This document shows, piece after piece, positions 8,601 to 16,021 of a stretch of DNA of 64,000 nt (its first letter is position 1; every line of letters begins with the position of its first letter). Made by a program: the position numbers and the translations under genes. Source of the DNA: Lachnospiraceae bacterium (lineage in GTDB: Bacteria; Bacillota; Clostridia; Lachnospirales; Lachnospiraceae); contig JALENY010000001.1 of NCBI GenBank assembly GCA_022767285.1, positions 62,001 through 126,000 on the forward strand, read 5' to 3'. The notes under the pieces are model-generated. The model saw nothing but the letters and a program-made list of their open reading frames with translations. It ran no database searches and was not told where the DNA came from.

Positions 8601-9539
8601 CTATATAAAACTTACATCGTCGGAAATTTTTCTTGTTATCTTGTTAACAATGATTAACAATATAACGTTAACAATGGTATTGAACAAACCAACCGCTGTT
8701 GAATAACTGTATTTTGCTCTTTCAATACCCTGTTGGTAAACGTACACAGCGATTACATCACTGGTCGCTTTATTAAGATCTGTCTGAAGCAAAAATACTT
8801 TTTCAAAACCGACATTCATCAGGCTGCTGGCACTCATGATCAGCATCAGTACAATCTGAGGTATCAAGGCCGGGAAATCAATGAAGCGAATTCTCTGGAA
8901 CATGGAAGCTCCGTCAATCCTTGCCGCTTCATAATGAGATGCATCGATACTGGCCAATGTTGCCATATAAACGATAATACCCCATCCTGCATCCTGCCAG
9001 ATACCTGATGCAATGTAAATCGTACGGAAAGCGGATGCTTCCGAAAGAAAATCAATACTGGTACCCGCAATCAGGTTGATCAGTCCTCCTGACGGACTCA
9101 GGAATACACGAAGCATACCACACACTACCATGATAGAAATAAAATGCGGCGCATACAATACCGTCTGAACTACTCTTTTAAATTTGTTGAATCTCAGCTG
9201 ATTGATCATCAGTGCCAGAATAATGGGAATCGGAAAGCTCCACAATAACCCATATAAGCTCAGAAGTATTGTGTTTTTTATCATACGGATGCAGTTCGGG
9301 GAACTAAAGAATCGCTCAAACCACTGTAAACCGACCCATTCACTGCCCCACATACCTCTTGATGCTTTGTAATCGCGAAATGCGATCTGGATGCCGTACA
9401 TCGGTATGTACTTGTAAACAATTGTCAGCACGACAGGAATCAAAAGCATCAGATATAGCTGCCAGTATGCGCCAATACGCTTTGATATTGGTTTCCCCCC
9501 GACTCGTTTTGCCGGAGTTACTGTTTTTGACTTGCCCAT
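8601..9539 (-). CDS. Sugar ABC transporter permease (LplB-like)
   Basis: 312-aa CUT1 permease, first gene of the fructoside operon. The basic N-terminus is followed by YWQLYLMLLIPVVLTIVYKY, and the EAA loop reads YEAARIDGASMFQRIRFIDFP. The C-terminus NKITRKISDDVSFI is typical of LplB-type subunits. The start ATG at 9539 follows a purine-rich AGAGAGGAGAGA stretch. A perfect hairpin (9558-9591) stands just upstream of that ribosome site, and the predicted promoter is about 200 bp upstream, leaving a long untranslated leader. Confidence 0.9.
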   Translation of the reverse strand: MGKSKTVTPAKRVGGKPISKRIGAYWQLYLMLLIPVVLTIVYKYIPMYGIQIAFRDYKASRGMWGSEWVGLQWFERFFSSPNCIRMIKNTILLSLYGLLWSFPIPIILALMINQLRFNKFKRVVQTVLYAPHFISIMVVCGMLRVFLSPSGGLINLIAGTSIDFLSEASAFRTIYIASGIWQDAGWGIIVYMATLASIDASHYEAARIDGASMFQRIRFIDFPALIPQIVLMLIMSASSLMNVGFEKVFLLQTDLNKATSDVIAVYVYQQGIERAKYSYSTAVGLFNTIVNVILLIIVNKITRKISDDVSFI

Positions 9540-9557
9540 TTTGTCTCTCCTCTCTTT

Positions 9558-9591
9558 ATACCGGAAACCCGTCTATACACATTTCCGGTAT
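9558..9591 (-). promoter_or_regulatory. Leader hairpin before the permease operon
   Basis: ATACCGGAAA (9558-9567) pairs perfectly with TTTCCGGTAT (9582-9591), with a 14-nt loop. It lies in the 5' leader immediately before the ribosome site and lacks a U-tract, so it is not a terminator. A role in mRNA stability or translation is possible but unproven. Confidence 0.4.
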
Positions 9592-9602
9592 TTAATATTT
9601 GT

Positions 9603-9610
9603 AACCGGTT
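9603..9610. promoter_or_regulatory. Candidate LacI-type operator AACCGGTT
   Basis: The 8-bp palindrome fits the AANCGNTT core common to LacI-family operators and lies in the leader of the permease operon. It is short, so support is weak. Confidence 0.25.
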
Positions 9611-9700
9611 GGCCATTCCGGTTTACACAGCAGCAGAAAACGAACATGCTTCATTCGTTCATTGCTTTCTTTTAATCACAGACCAAAACACGCTCTTGTT

Positions 9701-9727
9701 AAAATCATGATTTTCGTGAAACGTTAT
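9701..9727. promoter_or_regulatory. Candidate operators just downstream of the permease promoter
   Basis: A perfect palindrome AAAATCATGATTTT (9701-9714) is followed directly by GTGAAACGTTATT with an AACGTT core (9720-9725). Both lie just downstream of the predicted transcription start, where repressor binding would block the operon. The divergent LacI gene is the obvious candidate regulator. Confidence 0.4.
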
Positions 9728-9742
9728 TTTTCTGTTGTCACA

Positions 9743-9771
9743 AAATTATCACTTTACTCCTTTTCCGTCAA
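9743..9771 (-). promoter_or_regulatory. Promoter of the fructoside ABC/GH32 operon
   Basis: Minus-strand -35 TTGACG (9766-9771), 17-bp spacer, -10 TAATTT (9743-9748). Confidence 0.6.
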
Positions 9772-9891
9772 GCTGTTTTTAATATTATTTTGTTTATAAT
9801 TACATTTTTATTTGATTTCGCCAAACATAAAATAGATATTTTGTACACTTTTGCTTCGTGTATCGTTACATGAAATATCGTGAAAAAAACC

Positions 9892-9920
9892 TTTACAAAA
9901 CGCAAAAACGGGAATATAAT
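9892..9920 (+). promoter_or_regulatory. Promoter of the LacI-lipoprotein operon
   Basis: -35 TTTACA (9892-9897), 17-bp spacer, -10 TATAAT (9915-9920). The start codon is 30 bp further on. Confidence 0.7.
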
Positions 9921-9949
9921 AATCACATAGAACGAAAGAGAGGTGCCAT

Positions 9950-10948
9950 ATGAGAAACAAAAATTCTGCTCCTACCATGAAAGATGTTGCCTTGGAAGCC
10001 GGAGTTGCACTGGGTACAGTCTCCAAAGTTATTAACGGACTGCCGGTAGGAGAACCTTATCGAATCCGTGTGGAAGAAGCAATCAAGAAACTGAATTACC
10101 ACGTAAACAGCTATGCCCAGGGACTAAAAGCCAGCAAAACCTACACCGTAGCGCTTCTTATTCCTAATACTTATCATCCTTATTTTGCCATGCTTTCATA
10201 TCAAATCAATATTGCCCTGTTAAAAAGAAAATATCGAATGCTGCTCTGTTCTACAGAATACAATCCCAGGCTGGAACAGGAATATATCACTATGGCACAG
10301 CAGAACAAAGTAGACGGCATCATCGGCCTCACATACAATCCCGATCTGATTGTAGACGACAATGTACCCTTTGTTTCTATAGACCGTTCCATGGGGCCGA
10401 AGATTCCCTGCATCGCCAGTGATAATTTTGCCGGCGGACAGATGGCGGCAGAAAAGCTGGCTGATCTCGGATGCAAAAATGTTGCCTTTCTGCGTATTGG
10501 ATCTTCTCTTAACAACGAGCCAAACAAACGGAAAGCCGGATTTGAAAACGGATGTCTTTCCAGAAAGCTCCCTTACAGCTTAAAGATATTAGATGACGGA
10601 GAACCTTTAGATGAATTTGAATGTTTTCTCCGTGAACATATGCACAACGGGAAATTGGATTTCGATGGTATTTTCTGTGTTACGGACCGTACCGTTTATG
10701 ATGTCCGCAAAATACTGAATAAAATGGGCATAAATGTGCCGGAAGATGTGCAAATGATCGGTTTTGACGGTATACAGACTTTTGGTGTCGGGGATTATGT
10801 TTGTTCCACAATCGTGCAGCCGGTTCGCGAAATTGCCGAAATGTGTGTAGAACTCTTACTTCAGGAAAACATGACTACAAAACCGCCTCTCGTCTGTCTG
10901 CCCGTTTCCTATATGTATGGCGGTACTACAAAGGAATTTGACAAGTAA
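9950..10948 (+). CDS. LacI family transcriptional regulator
   Basis: 332 aa. Helix-turn-helix at about residues 8-28 (MKDVALEAGVALGTVSKVI), hinge LKASKTYTVALLIP, then a periplasmic-binding-protein type I effector domain ending in FGVGDYVCSTIVQP. The gene is divergent from the fructoside ABC/GH32 operon with a 410-bp shared control region, so it most likely regulates that operon by sensing an imported fructoside. RBS GAGAGG precedes ATG 9950. Residue usage in the HTH recognition helix (ALGTVSKV) differs from the usual SxATVSRV, so its operator may deviate from the common one. Confidence 0.9.
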   Translation: MRNKNSAPTMKDVALEAGVALGTVSKVINGLPVGEPYRIRVEEAIKKLNYHVNSYAQGLKASKTYTVALLIPNTYHPYFAMLSYQINIALLKRKYRMLLCSTEYNPRLEQEYITMAQQNKVDGIIGLTYNPDLIVDDNVPFVSIDRSMGPKIPCIASDNFAGGQMAAEKLADLGCKNVAFLRIGSSLNNEPNKRKAGFENGCLSRKLPYSLKILDDGEPLDEFECFLREHMHNGKLDFDGIFCVTDRTVYDVRKILNKMGINVPEDVQMIGFDGIQTFGVGDYVCSTIVQPVREIAEMCVELLLQENMTTKPPLVCLPVSYMYGGTTKEFDK

Positions 10949-10998
10949 AATCCTTAAAATACAGCTTCAACATTCACAGAAAGGAGTTCAGAAGTGAT

Positions 10999-11589
10999 AT
11001 GAATAAGAAATATCTATTGATTTTTGCCTGTCTGCTGTTGCTTCTGGCAGGATGTTCTTCAGCATCTGCAGCAAATGCAAACAGTTCCGAAGGGTCGGAG
11101 GACCGTGTAATGATTGGAAATGCTATAGCTATCGACGCACCGGAGGAACTCACTCTTTTAGAGAATAAAGAAACACTGGCCGCAGACGGACTATATTATG
11201 CCACATGGGTTGCCGGAAACTCCGTTCCATACAAAAACAGTGACGGCGAAACCATCGATCTTTATGATGCCCAGCTATATTTTCTCGCAAGTGAAACTTC
11301 AAAAGAAGAATCCGCTCAGGAATACTGCAGTACCTGGCTCGCTGCAGCAAAAAAAAACTATGATGTTCAAACAGAAAAATCCATTACCTGCAATGATTAT
11401 TCCTATACACTGATTAAATATAATTGTATCAGCGAAGATAACCCTTATGACCGAGGTGTATCCGCTTTTGGAGTCTGCGGTAATACTGCCGTCTGCGCAG
11501 AATTTACCTGTCTAAAAAATTATGAAGGAGATCTGGAATCAATATTAACCAGTTTATTAGACAACTGTTATCACAACACAAAAGAATGA
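10999..11589 (+). CDS. Small lipoprotein of unknown function
   Basis: 196 aa. A typical lipoprotein signal with LLAGC (C19) is followed by a Ser/Ala/Asn-rich linker and a compact acidic domain of about 150 residues containing five cysteines. It is predicted to be anchored outside the membrane. RBS AAAGGAG lies at about 10980. It lies 50 bp behind the LacI gene and 10 bp ahead of the next membrane protein gene, so the four genes to 12929 appear to form one operon. I do not recognise the domain. Confidence 0.75.
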   Translation: MNKKYLLIFACLLLLLAGCSSASAANANSSEGSEDRVMIGNAIAIDAPEELTLLENKETLAADGLYYATWVAGNSVPYKNSDGETIDLYDAQLYFLASETSKEESAQEYCSTWLAAAKKNYDVQTEKSITCNDYSYTLIKYNCISEDNPYDRGVSAFGVCGNTAVCAEFTCLKNYEGDLESILTSLLDNCYHNTKE

Positions 11590-11599
11590 GGAGGTTCTT

Positions 11600-12439
11600 A
11601 TGGTTTTTTTCTTTAACCGGAATTCATATTCTTCAAACGGGAAACGACTGACCGGTTTTCCAAGGTACACGGAAGTTTTGGAAAAAAATATTACAAAATT
11701 CCTTTTAACTAACTTATTGACGTTGGTCGGTTTTCTGCCCTTCGGAATCGGAGTTTGCCTTGCCATTTTCTCGTCAAGTGTACTGATACTAATCCCCGCC
11801 TGTATAATCGGGGGTATGTTTGCCGGGCCTGCTCTTTCCTGTATGTATGATGCGGTTTTTCGAAGTCTGAGAGACGTTTCAGGAAAATGCTGGGAGAATT
11901 ATAAGCATGCCTGGAAACAGAATTGGCGTCAGTCTTTTCTTCCGGGAATTTTGTTTTGCATTATGCTTGGCTTCTATATTTTTATGGCAATGCTGTTCTG
12001 GTGGTCTGTGCGCTTTCCAGGCTGGGGAACAATCGCTCTTTACCTGTTCAGTCTGCTTTTATTCACCATGTTCTTTTCCATCTGCTGGCCTCAGATTGTA
12101 CTATTTGAACAGCCATTTCGGCAGACTGTTAGAAACTGCCTGTTGTTTATGCTACGATTCTTTTCAAAAGTTTTCGGCATCGCACTACTGCAAATTGTCT
12201 ACTGGGCAATCATGATTCTGTTTCTTCCATGGTCAGCACTGCTGATGTTTCTAACAGGTATTTGGTTTATTCTTTTTACAGCTAATTTTCTGATCTACAA
12301 TACCCTCGATGACAGCTTCAAAATTGAAGATCAGATTGCAGATGCTTTCCCAGAGCAGGTTCCTTTTTATGAAGATGATGAAACCTGGCTGAAACGAAAA
12401 CAGGAGGAAGAAAATGTATCCAACCGCACAAATCGCTGA
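11600..12439 (+). CDS. Membrane protein, YesL/DUF624-like
   Basis: 279 aa with about six hydrophobic segments. The order of features is a short soluble N-terminus, two or three segments, the cytosolic stretch AVFRSLRD...WENYKHAWKQNWRQS, then further segments and a soluble charged tail. That layout resembles the YesL (DUF624) proteins often found beside CUT1 sugar importers, but I cannot confirm the family by eye. RBS GAGGAGG lies just before ATG 11600. Its 3' end overlaps the next gene by 26 bp in another frame. Confidence 0.65.
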   Translation: MVFFFNRNSYSSNGKRLTGFPRYTEVLEKNITKFLLTNLLTLVGFLPFGIGVCLAIFSSSVLILIPACIIGGMFAGPALSCMYDAVFRSLRDVSGKCWENYKHAWKQNWRQSFLPGILFCIMLGFYIFMAMLFWWSVRFPGWGTIALYLFSLLLFTMFFSICWPQIVLFEQPFRQTVRNCLLFMLRFFSKVFGIALLQIVYWAIMILFLPWSALLMFLTGIWFILFTANFLIYNTLDDSFKIEDQIADAFPEQVPFYEDDETWLKRKQEEENVSNRTNR

Positions 12440-12929
12440 AAACCACATTCGCGTAACCCGATCTCTATTTAACGAAGGAATGCGTGCCGTCGAAAACAAA
12501 GAATACAAAAAAGCAATACAAAAAACGACTATCTTGATCGCAGTGCTTTATCTGACAGTTGCTGTCTGGCTTTGGTATACCGGTGGTTCTTTATTTTTTC
12601 TTTTTGGTGAATCTGTCTTTCTGGCGGCGCTGCTTTTTTGGCTTTTTATCATGCTACCCAATACGAAACGCCGCAGCAAGTACAAAGCTATGGCTCAAGA
12701 TGCTGCTAATATTCCCGAAAGAACCATAAAGTTTTATCAGGATCAGCTATCCATTACAGCAAACACCGGAAAAACGACGGTCATCCCATATGATGACATA
12801 TTAAATTGGCAGGTAACTAAAAATCTGTATATCCTAAGCTGCAGTAATAACGTCTGTGTACTGCTTGATAAAAAAGGGTTCGTTGCGGGTGATTTTCTCA
12901 CTGTAAAATCGAAAGTTTTCAAGGAGTAG
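12414..12929 (+). CDS. YcxB-like membrane protein
   Basis: 171 aa. Two adjacent membrane segments (about 37-85) are followed by a soluble C-terminal domain with ITANTGKTTVIPYDDILNW and a CVLLDKKGFVAGD-like strand. This is the pattern of YcxB-type proteins, whose C-terminal domain resembles a PH-like fold. Its start lies inside the end of the preceding gene, using GGAGG in that gene as ribosome site, so the two are translationally coupled. Function unknown. Confidence 0.7.
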   Translation: MYPTAQIAENHIRVTRSLFNEGMRAVENKEYKKAIQKTTILIAVLYLTVAVWLWYTGGSLFFLFGESVFLAALLFWLFIMLPNTKRRSKYKAMAQDAANIPERTIKFYQDQLSITANTGKTTVIPYDDILNWQVTKNLYILSCSNNVCVLLDKKGFVAGDFLTVKSKVFKE

Positions 12930-12966
12930 TTCCATATTGAGTTCTGGAGTACATTATAAAAAGTAC

Positions 12967-13020
12967 AACCCAGAAGGGGGATATGCAGCCAGTTTTTGCA
13001 TATTCTCTTCTGGGTTCAAT
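12967..13020 (+). terminator. Bidirectional terminator
   Basis: AACCCAGAAG (12967 on) pairs with CTTCTGGGTT (ending 13016), with an inner ATATGCA/TGCATAT stem. On the minus strand the hairpin is followed by GTACTTTTT, so it can also end the flavin-reductase transcript. Confidence 0.7.
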
Positions 13021-13093
13021 ATAGATTCACTTTATCTGCCTTCCGGCTATTTTCCCTCTGGTTTATGTTTCTTCCAATTTACCTCTTTCATGT

Positions 13094-13585
13094 TTATCTC
13101 ACTTCGAGTTTCCCATATCCTTCCACTGAACTCAAATGACGATATTCCGGTTTTATATGTGTTTCCACCACTTCCGCCATAAACATAATGTGATCCTGCG
13201 CCGGAATTTCCTGAATCACTTTACATTCCATAGCCACCTGGCTTTTCGTAACCAGTTTTGCGCCGATTGCTGCGGCATCACACAGCGCAATGCCGAGTTC
13301 TGCTGCCTTATCGCAGTCTCTTCCGGAACATCTGCCGCACTGCATGGCCTGATCCGCGATACTCTCATCCGGCAGGCAGAGCCCGAATTCTTTATTCTCC
13401 CGAATCAAATGATTGCTAAGTCCTTTTGCGCTCAGGCAAATTGCCACAGTTGCCGGACGATTGGAAACATACGTCCACCAGGACAATGCCATAATATTTG
13501 TGGTTCTGTCCCCTTTTTTACTGGTGATCAGACAAAACGGATTCGGGGAAGTCAGTTTCTGAACTTTTCCAATTTCTACTGTCAT
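13094..13585 (-). CDS. Flavin reductase family protein
   Basis: 163-aa FMN-binding split-barrel protein of the flavin reductase-like family. Diagnostic stretches are FCLITSKKGDRTTNIMALSWW near the N-terminus and the family motif around CGRCSGRDCDK (about 83-93), which here has more cysteines than the usual CGxxSGRDxDKF. Likely role: NAD(P)H-dependent flavin reduction or flavin-bound redox transfer; the partner is unknown. RBS AAGGAAG precedes ATG 13585. Its 5' end lies inside the reading frame of the truncated GntR gene, making it the last gene of the microcompartment transcript. Whether it belongs functionally with the shell genes is inference. Confidence 0.85.
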   Translation of the reverse strand: MTVEIGKVQKLTSPNPFCLITSKKGDRTTNIMALSWWTYVSNRPATVAICLSAKGLSNHLIRENKEFGLCLPDESIADQAMQCGRCSGRDCDKAAELGIALCDAAAIGAKLVTKSQVAMECKVIQEIPAQDHIMFMAEVVETHIKPEYRHLSSVEGYGKLEVR

Positions 13586-13757
13586 AGTATTCTTCCTTTT
13601 CTATTTTTAAAGCATTCATTGCTTCACGCAATGTCAATCTGCTGATTTCCAGGGCCTCTGCTAACTCTATTTCGGCAGGAAGTCTGTCTCCCCGCTTCAG
13701 CCTGTTTTCTTCTATGTATTTCAGAACCCGTTTGCTGGAGCTTCTATATGCAGGCAC
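13518..13757 (-). CDS. HTH-only (truncated) GntR family protein
   Basis: 79 aa. Residues 1-51 form a complete GntR winged-helix domain (LPAEIELAEALEISRLTLREAMNALK), very similar to the full GntR encoded at 16022-16735. It then loses the effector domain: the last ~27 residues are frame-shifted reading through the start of the flavin reductase gene. A perfect ribosome site AGGAGGTG precedes the GTG start, so it is probably still translated. Either a deletion remnant or a functional DNA-binding-only protein. It sits 29 bp behind the DeoC-like gene in the microcompartment operon. Confidence 0.6.
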   Translation of the reverse strand: MPAYRSSSKRVLKYIEENRLKRGDRLPAEIELAEALEISRLTLREAMNALKIEKEEYYDSRNWKSSETDFPESVLSDHQ

Positions 13758-13786
13758 CTGTCTTCACCTCCTGAGTGAGGGACGAG

Positions 13787-14491
13787 TCAGCGATTCCGAA
13801 CTACCAGCCAGTCTGCACCTGCCTGTTTGTACTCTGATTGTCTGCCCGCATCAGAAGCACCACCGATTACGCCAACCTTAAGTCCTTTTGCTTTCAGATC
13901 ACGAATCTGATCTGACTGAACGGTTCCGCCGGCGATACCGGAAAGTATGATTGCTTCTGCGCCGACAGAAGCACAGGCCTGTGCTGTTTCTATAATCCGA
14001 CTATTGTCCAGATCTTTTACTTCAATGACCGCTGCTGCCATTGCTTTTCCTCTGGATGCAGTCAGACTCTCTGCAAGATCTTTCTGAACAGCTTTTGTAT
14101 CTCCTGCCCTGCAGTAATCCATATTAATGGGAATCAGAACAAGATCCGCACCTGCTGCAACTGCCTGTTTAATTTCCGCATATTTTGCCAACGGGGAATT
14201 GGTTCCTTCCGGTAAACCGATCACTGTAGCGATTTTTATCTTTGAGCCAACAAGGTTTTCTTTTGCCACAGATACAAACCACTGTGGAATACATACCGCA
14301 AAACTGTTTTTCCGGCGGGCAGCTTCGAACAACTGCTTCATATCCGCCACTTTTGCACCCGGTCTCATATCGGCAAGAAGAACGCCTCCCGTCTGGGGCG
14401 ATACCGTCTGAGGTTCCTGGGAACCCTGCATTGCTTTGATCTGCCGATATACTTCCTGGGAAATAACATTGATCATGGTTTCTTTATCCAC
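13787..14491 (-). CDS. DeoC-fold protein with microcompartment targeting peptide
   Basis: 234 aa. An amphipathic N-terminal helix (MINVISQEVYRQIKAM, about 6-21) and a Pro/Gly/Gln linker form a typical encapsulation peptide. A deoxyribose-phosphate aldolase (DeoC/DERA) TIM barrel follows: FAVCIPQWFVSVAKENL and KIATVIGLPEGTNSPLAKYAE align without gaps to DERA. The three catalytic residues are not conserved: the Asp102 position is L119, the Schiff-base Lys167 position is I182 and the Lys201 position is I209 (E. coli DeoC numbering). It is therefore probably not an active class I aldolase, or it does different chemistry. It follows the hexamer shell gene by 28 bp and should be the lumen cargo. 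Confidence 0.85.
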   Translation of the reverse strand: MDKETMINVISQEVYRQIKAMQGSQEPQTVSPQTGGVLLADMRPGAKVADMKQLFEAARRKNSFAVCIPQWFVSVAKENLVGSKIKIATVIGLPEGTNSPLAKYAEIKQAVAAGADLVLIPINMDYCRAGDTKAVQKDLAESLTASRGKAMAAAVIEVKDLDNSRIIETAQACASVGAEAIILSGIAGGTVQSDQIRDLKAKGLKVGVIGGASDAGRQSEYKQAGADWLVVRNR

Positions 14492-14519
14492 TGCTCTTCA
14501 CTCGCTTTCTTTTTACTTA

Positions 14520-14804
14520 TTAGCCCTCCAGGCCACCCGGTAAAATTTTCTCAACATCGTCGTGAGGTCTCGGGATTACGTGTGTGCCCAACAGCTCACC
14601 AACCCGGGCAGCGGCATCCGCGCCTGCTCCCACCGCAGATTTTACCGCACCGACATCGCCTCTTACCATGACGGTCACAATGCCGCCGCCAACTTTTTCT
14701 TTTCCTACCACTTCCACATTTGCTGCTTTTGCCATTGCATCTGCTGCCTCGATCGATGCCAGCAATCCTTTTGTTTCAACAATTCCCAATGCCTGTCTTT
14801 CCAT
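14520..14804 (-). CDS. BMC-H hexameric microcompartment shell protein
   Basis: 94-aa single BMC domain of the PduA/EutM type ([20 protein letters not shown] at 5-24, then [19 protein letters not shown]). Six copies form a flat hexagonal tile with a central pore. It is the only hexamer gene in this locus, and no trimeric BMC-T gene is present. The C-terminus [16 protein letters not shown] is the usual end of these proteins. RBS AAAGGATG precedes ATG 14804. It lies between the third pentamer gene and the DeoC-like cargo gene. Confidence 0.96.
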   Translation of the reverse strand: MERQALGIVETKGLLASIEAADAMAKAANVEVVGKEKVGGGIVTVMVRGDVGAVKSAVGAGADAAARVGELLGTHVIPRPHDDVEKILPGGLEG

Positions 14805-14835
14805 GATTTTTCATCCTTTCTCTTAATAAATTTTT

Positions 14836-15096
14836 TTATTCATCAATAACGCCTAAAATCAGTCCGTCAAACACACAGACCTGATTTTCCAGTTTAAAGA
14901 TCAGTTCTGCAGCACCTCCGTCTTCACTGACCAGAACCAGATCTCCGATTCCGGCATCTGCCGAATCCGCAAATACACCTTCTTCCAGTTCATGCCCCTC
15001 ATCGTCCAGGAATCGAACCAGGAGAAATTTGTGACCATCGTGACAGGGATCATGGATAACCGAAACCATATTCCCAACTACTCTTCCGATACGCAT
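14836..15096 (-). CDS. BMC-P (EutN/CcmL) pentameric vertex protein 3
   Basis: 86-aa EutN/CcmL-type OB-fold protein (MRIGRVVGNMVSVIHDP...HKFLLVRFLD, ending FDGLILGVIDE). Pentamers close the twelve vertices of the shell. Third of three pentamer genes in the same transcript. It is the most divergent in its middle (EGVFADSADAGIGDLVLV). The paralogues probably form distinct or mixed vertices. Confidence 0.93.
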   Translation of the reverse strand: MRIGRVVGNMVSVIHDPCHDGHKFLLVRFLDDEGHELEEGVFADSADAGIGDLVLVSEDGGAAELIFKLENQVCVFDGLILGVIDE

Positions 15097-15165
15097 CGTC
15101 CGGATGCTCCCTTCCTGTATTCATCTGCCATAATACCTCCTTTTCCACCACGGGTTATCTGATGG

Positions 15166-15432
15166 TTATCTGCTCCTGTAACAATGATCCACAAGTCCCA
15201 CAATCGCCAAATCTACGGGTACGAGACCGCGCCGCATGGATGCGGCAGCCTCACTGCTGTCAATCAGATATACGATATCGCCTTCCGACGATGCTCCTAC
15301 CGAATCTGCCGCCACTTCAATCTTCCCATGGGGATCATCCCAGGGTATCTGTACCAGAAATAACTTTGTTCCAACCAGGGAGGGATACTTGACCGTACTC
15401 ACGACTCTTCCCACAACTCTGCCGATCATCAT
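15166..15432 (-). CDS. BMC-P (EutN/CcmL) pentameric vertex protein 2
   Basis: 88 aa, MIGRVVGRVVSTVKYPSLVGTKLFLVQ start and DLAIVGLVDH end, which are the conserved first and last strands of the EutN/CcmL family. AADSVGASSEGDIVYLIDSSEAA gives the central strands. Separated by 14 bp from the upstream paralogue and by 69 bp from the downstream one, in one operon. A second Met at residue 2 could also be the start. Confidence 0.94.
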   Translation of the reverse strand: MMIGRVVGRVVSTVKYPSLVGTKLFLVQIPWDDPHGKIEVAADSVGASSEGDIVYLIDSSEAAASMRRGLVPVDLAIVGLVDHCYRSR

Positions 15433-15446
15433 AGGGTCATCCTCCC

Positions 15447-15749
15447 TTATTCTTTTTTGTATTTTGTGTACAGTACCTTTCCTTCCATATCCACCTGGTC
15501 AATAATCCCGATAATGGCCAGATCCACCGGTTTTTTTTCGGTTTCCTCCGTCTGTCTGGCAGAACTGCCGGAAACACAGAAAACCAGCTCACCCTCACCT
15601 GCATTCACCGTATCAACGGCTACTTTCGGGTGTCGGGAACACTCGCCGGTCAATGGATTCCACTCTTCTACAACCAATAATTTGCGGCCTTTCAACTGTG
15701 ATGTTTTGTTTGTGCTCACAACTGTGCCTTTTACATACGCAAGAATCAT
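15447..15749 (-). CDS. BMC-P (EutN/CcmL) pentameric vertex protein 1
   Basis: 100-aa EutN/CcmL-type protein, first gene of the microcompartment operon. It has MILAYVKGTVVSTNKTSQLKGRKLLVV at the start and PVDLAIIGIIDQVD near the end, plus a 12-residue basic tail absent from its paralogues. RBS AAGGCGGTG precedes ATG 15749. It lies about 70 bp downstream of the predicted promoter. Three pentamer genes against one hexamer gene is an unusual ratio, although multi-pentamer loci are known from surveys of microcompartment diversity. Confidence 0.92.
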   Translation of the reverse strand: MILAYVKGTVVSTNKTSQLKGRKLLVVEEWNPLTGECSRHPKVAVDTVNAGEGELVFCVSGSSARQTEETEKKPVDLAIIGIIDQVDMEGKVLYTKYKKE

Positions 15750-15818
15750 AGTCTTTCACCGCCTTGTTGTAATTTTGTCAGATATCATACATCTTATTCT
15801 ATGTCATCTGATGTTTAT

Positions 15819-15846
15819 ATTATATCATAATATCACATCAATGCAA
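15819..15846 (-). promoter_or_regulatory. Promoter of the microcompartment operon
   Basis: Minus-strand -10 TATAAT (15819-15824) with a weak -35 TTGCAT (15841-15846) at 16-bp spacing. A weak -35 fits a controlled promoter. Confidence 0.5.
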
Positions 15847-15940
15847 GAGAATTTTTCAATTTATCACCAATACAGAAAAAAGCCACAAAAATATTCCGTT
15901 TCTTTTAGATAATTTTTAAAGTATAGCGTATTTTTGTTTC

Positions 15941-15959
15941 AATGGTCCACTGGACCATT
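15941..15959. promoter_or_regulatory. Candidate GntR operator, 19-bp perfect palindrome
   Basis: AATGGTCCACTGGACCATT is a perfect palindrome around one central base. It lies in the 272-bp region between the GntR gene and the shell operon, about 95 bp upstream of the shell -35. The TGGT...ACCA half-sites recur at 16771-16790 upstream of the GntR gene itself. Confidence 0.6.
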
Positions 15960-15977
15960 TTCTCATATGCATGGCAA

Positions 15978-16016
15978 CAAAAAAGCCCTCCGGTTATTCA
16001 CCGAAAGGCTTTTTAC
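15978..16016 (-). terminator. Terminator of the GntR gene
   Basis: Minus strand AAAGCCTTTCGGTG...CCGGAGGGCTTTTTT: a G+C-rich stem ending in a T-tract directly after the GntR stop codon. It separates the regulator transcript from the shell operon. Confidence 0.8.
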
Positions 16017-16021
16017 ACATC

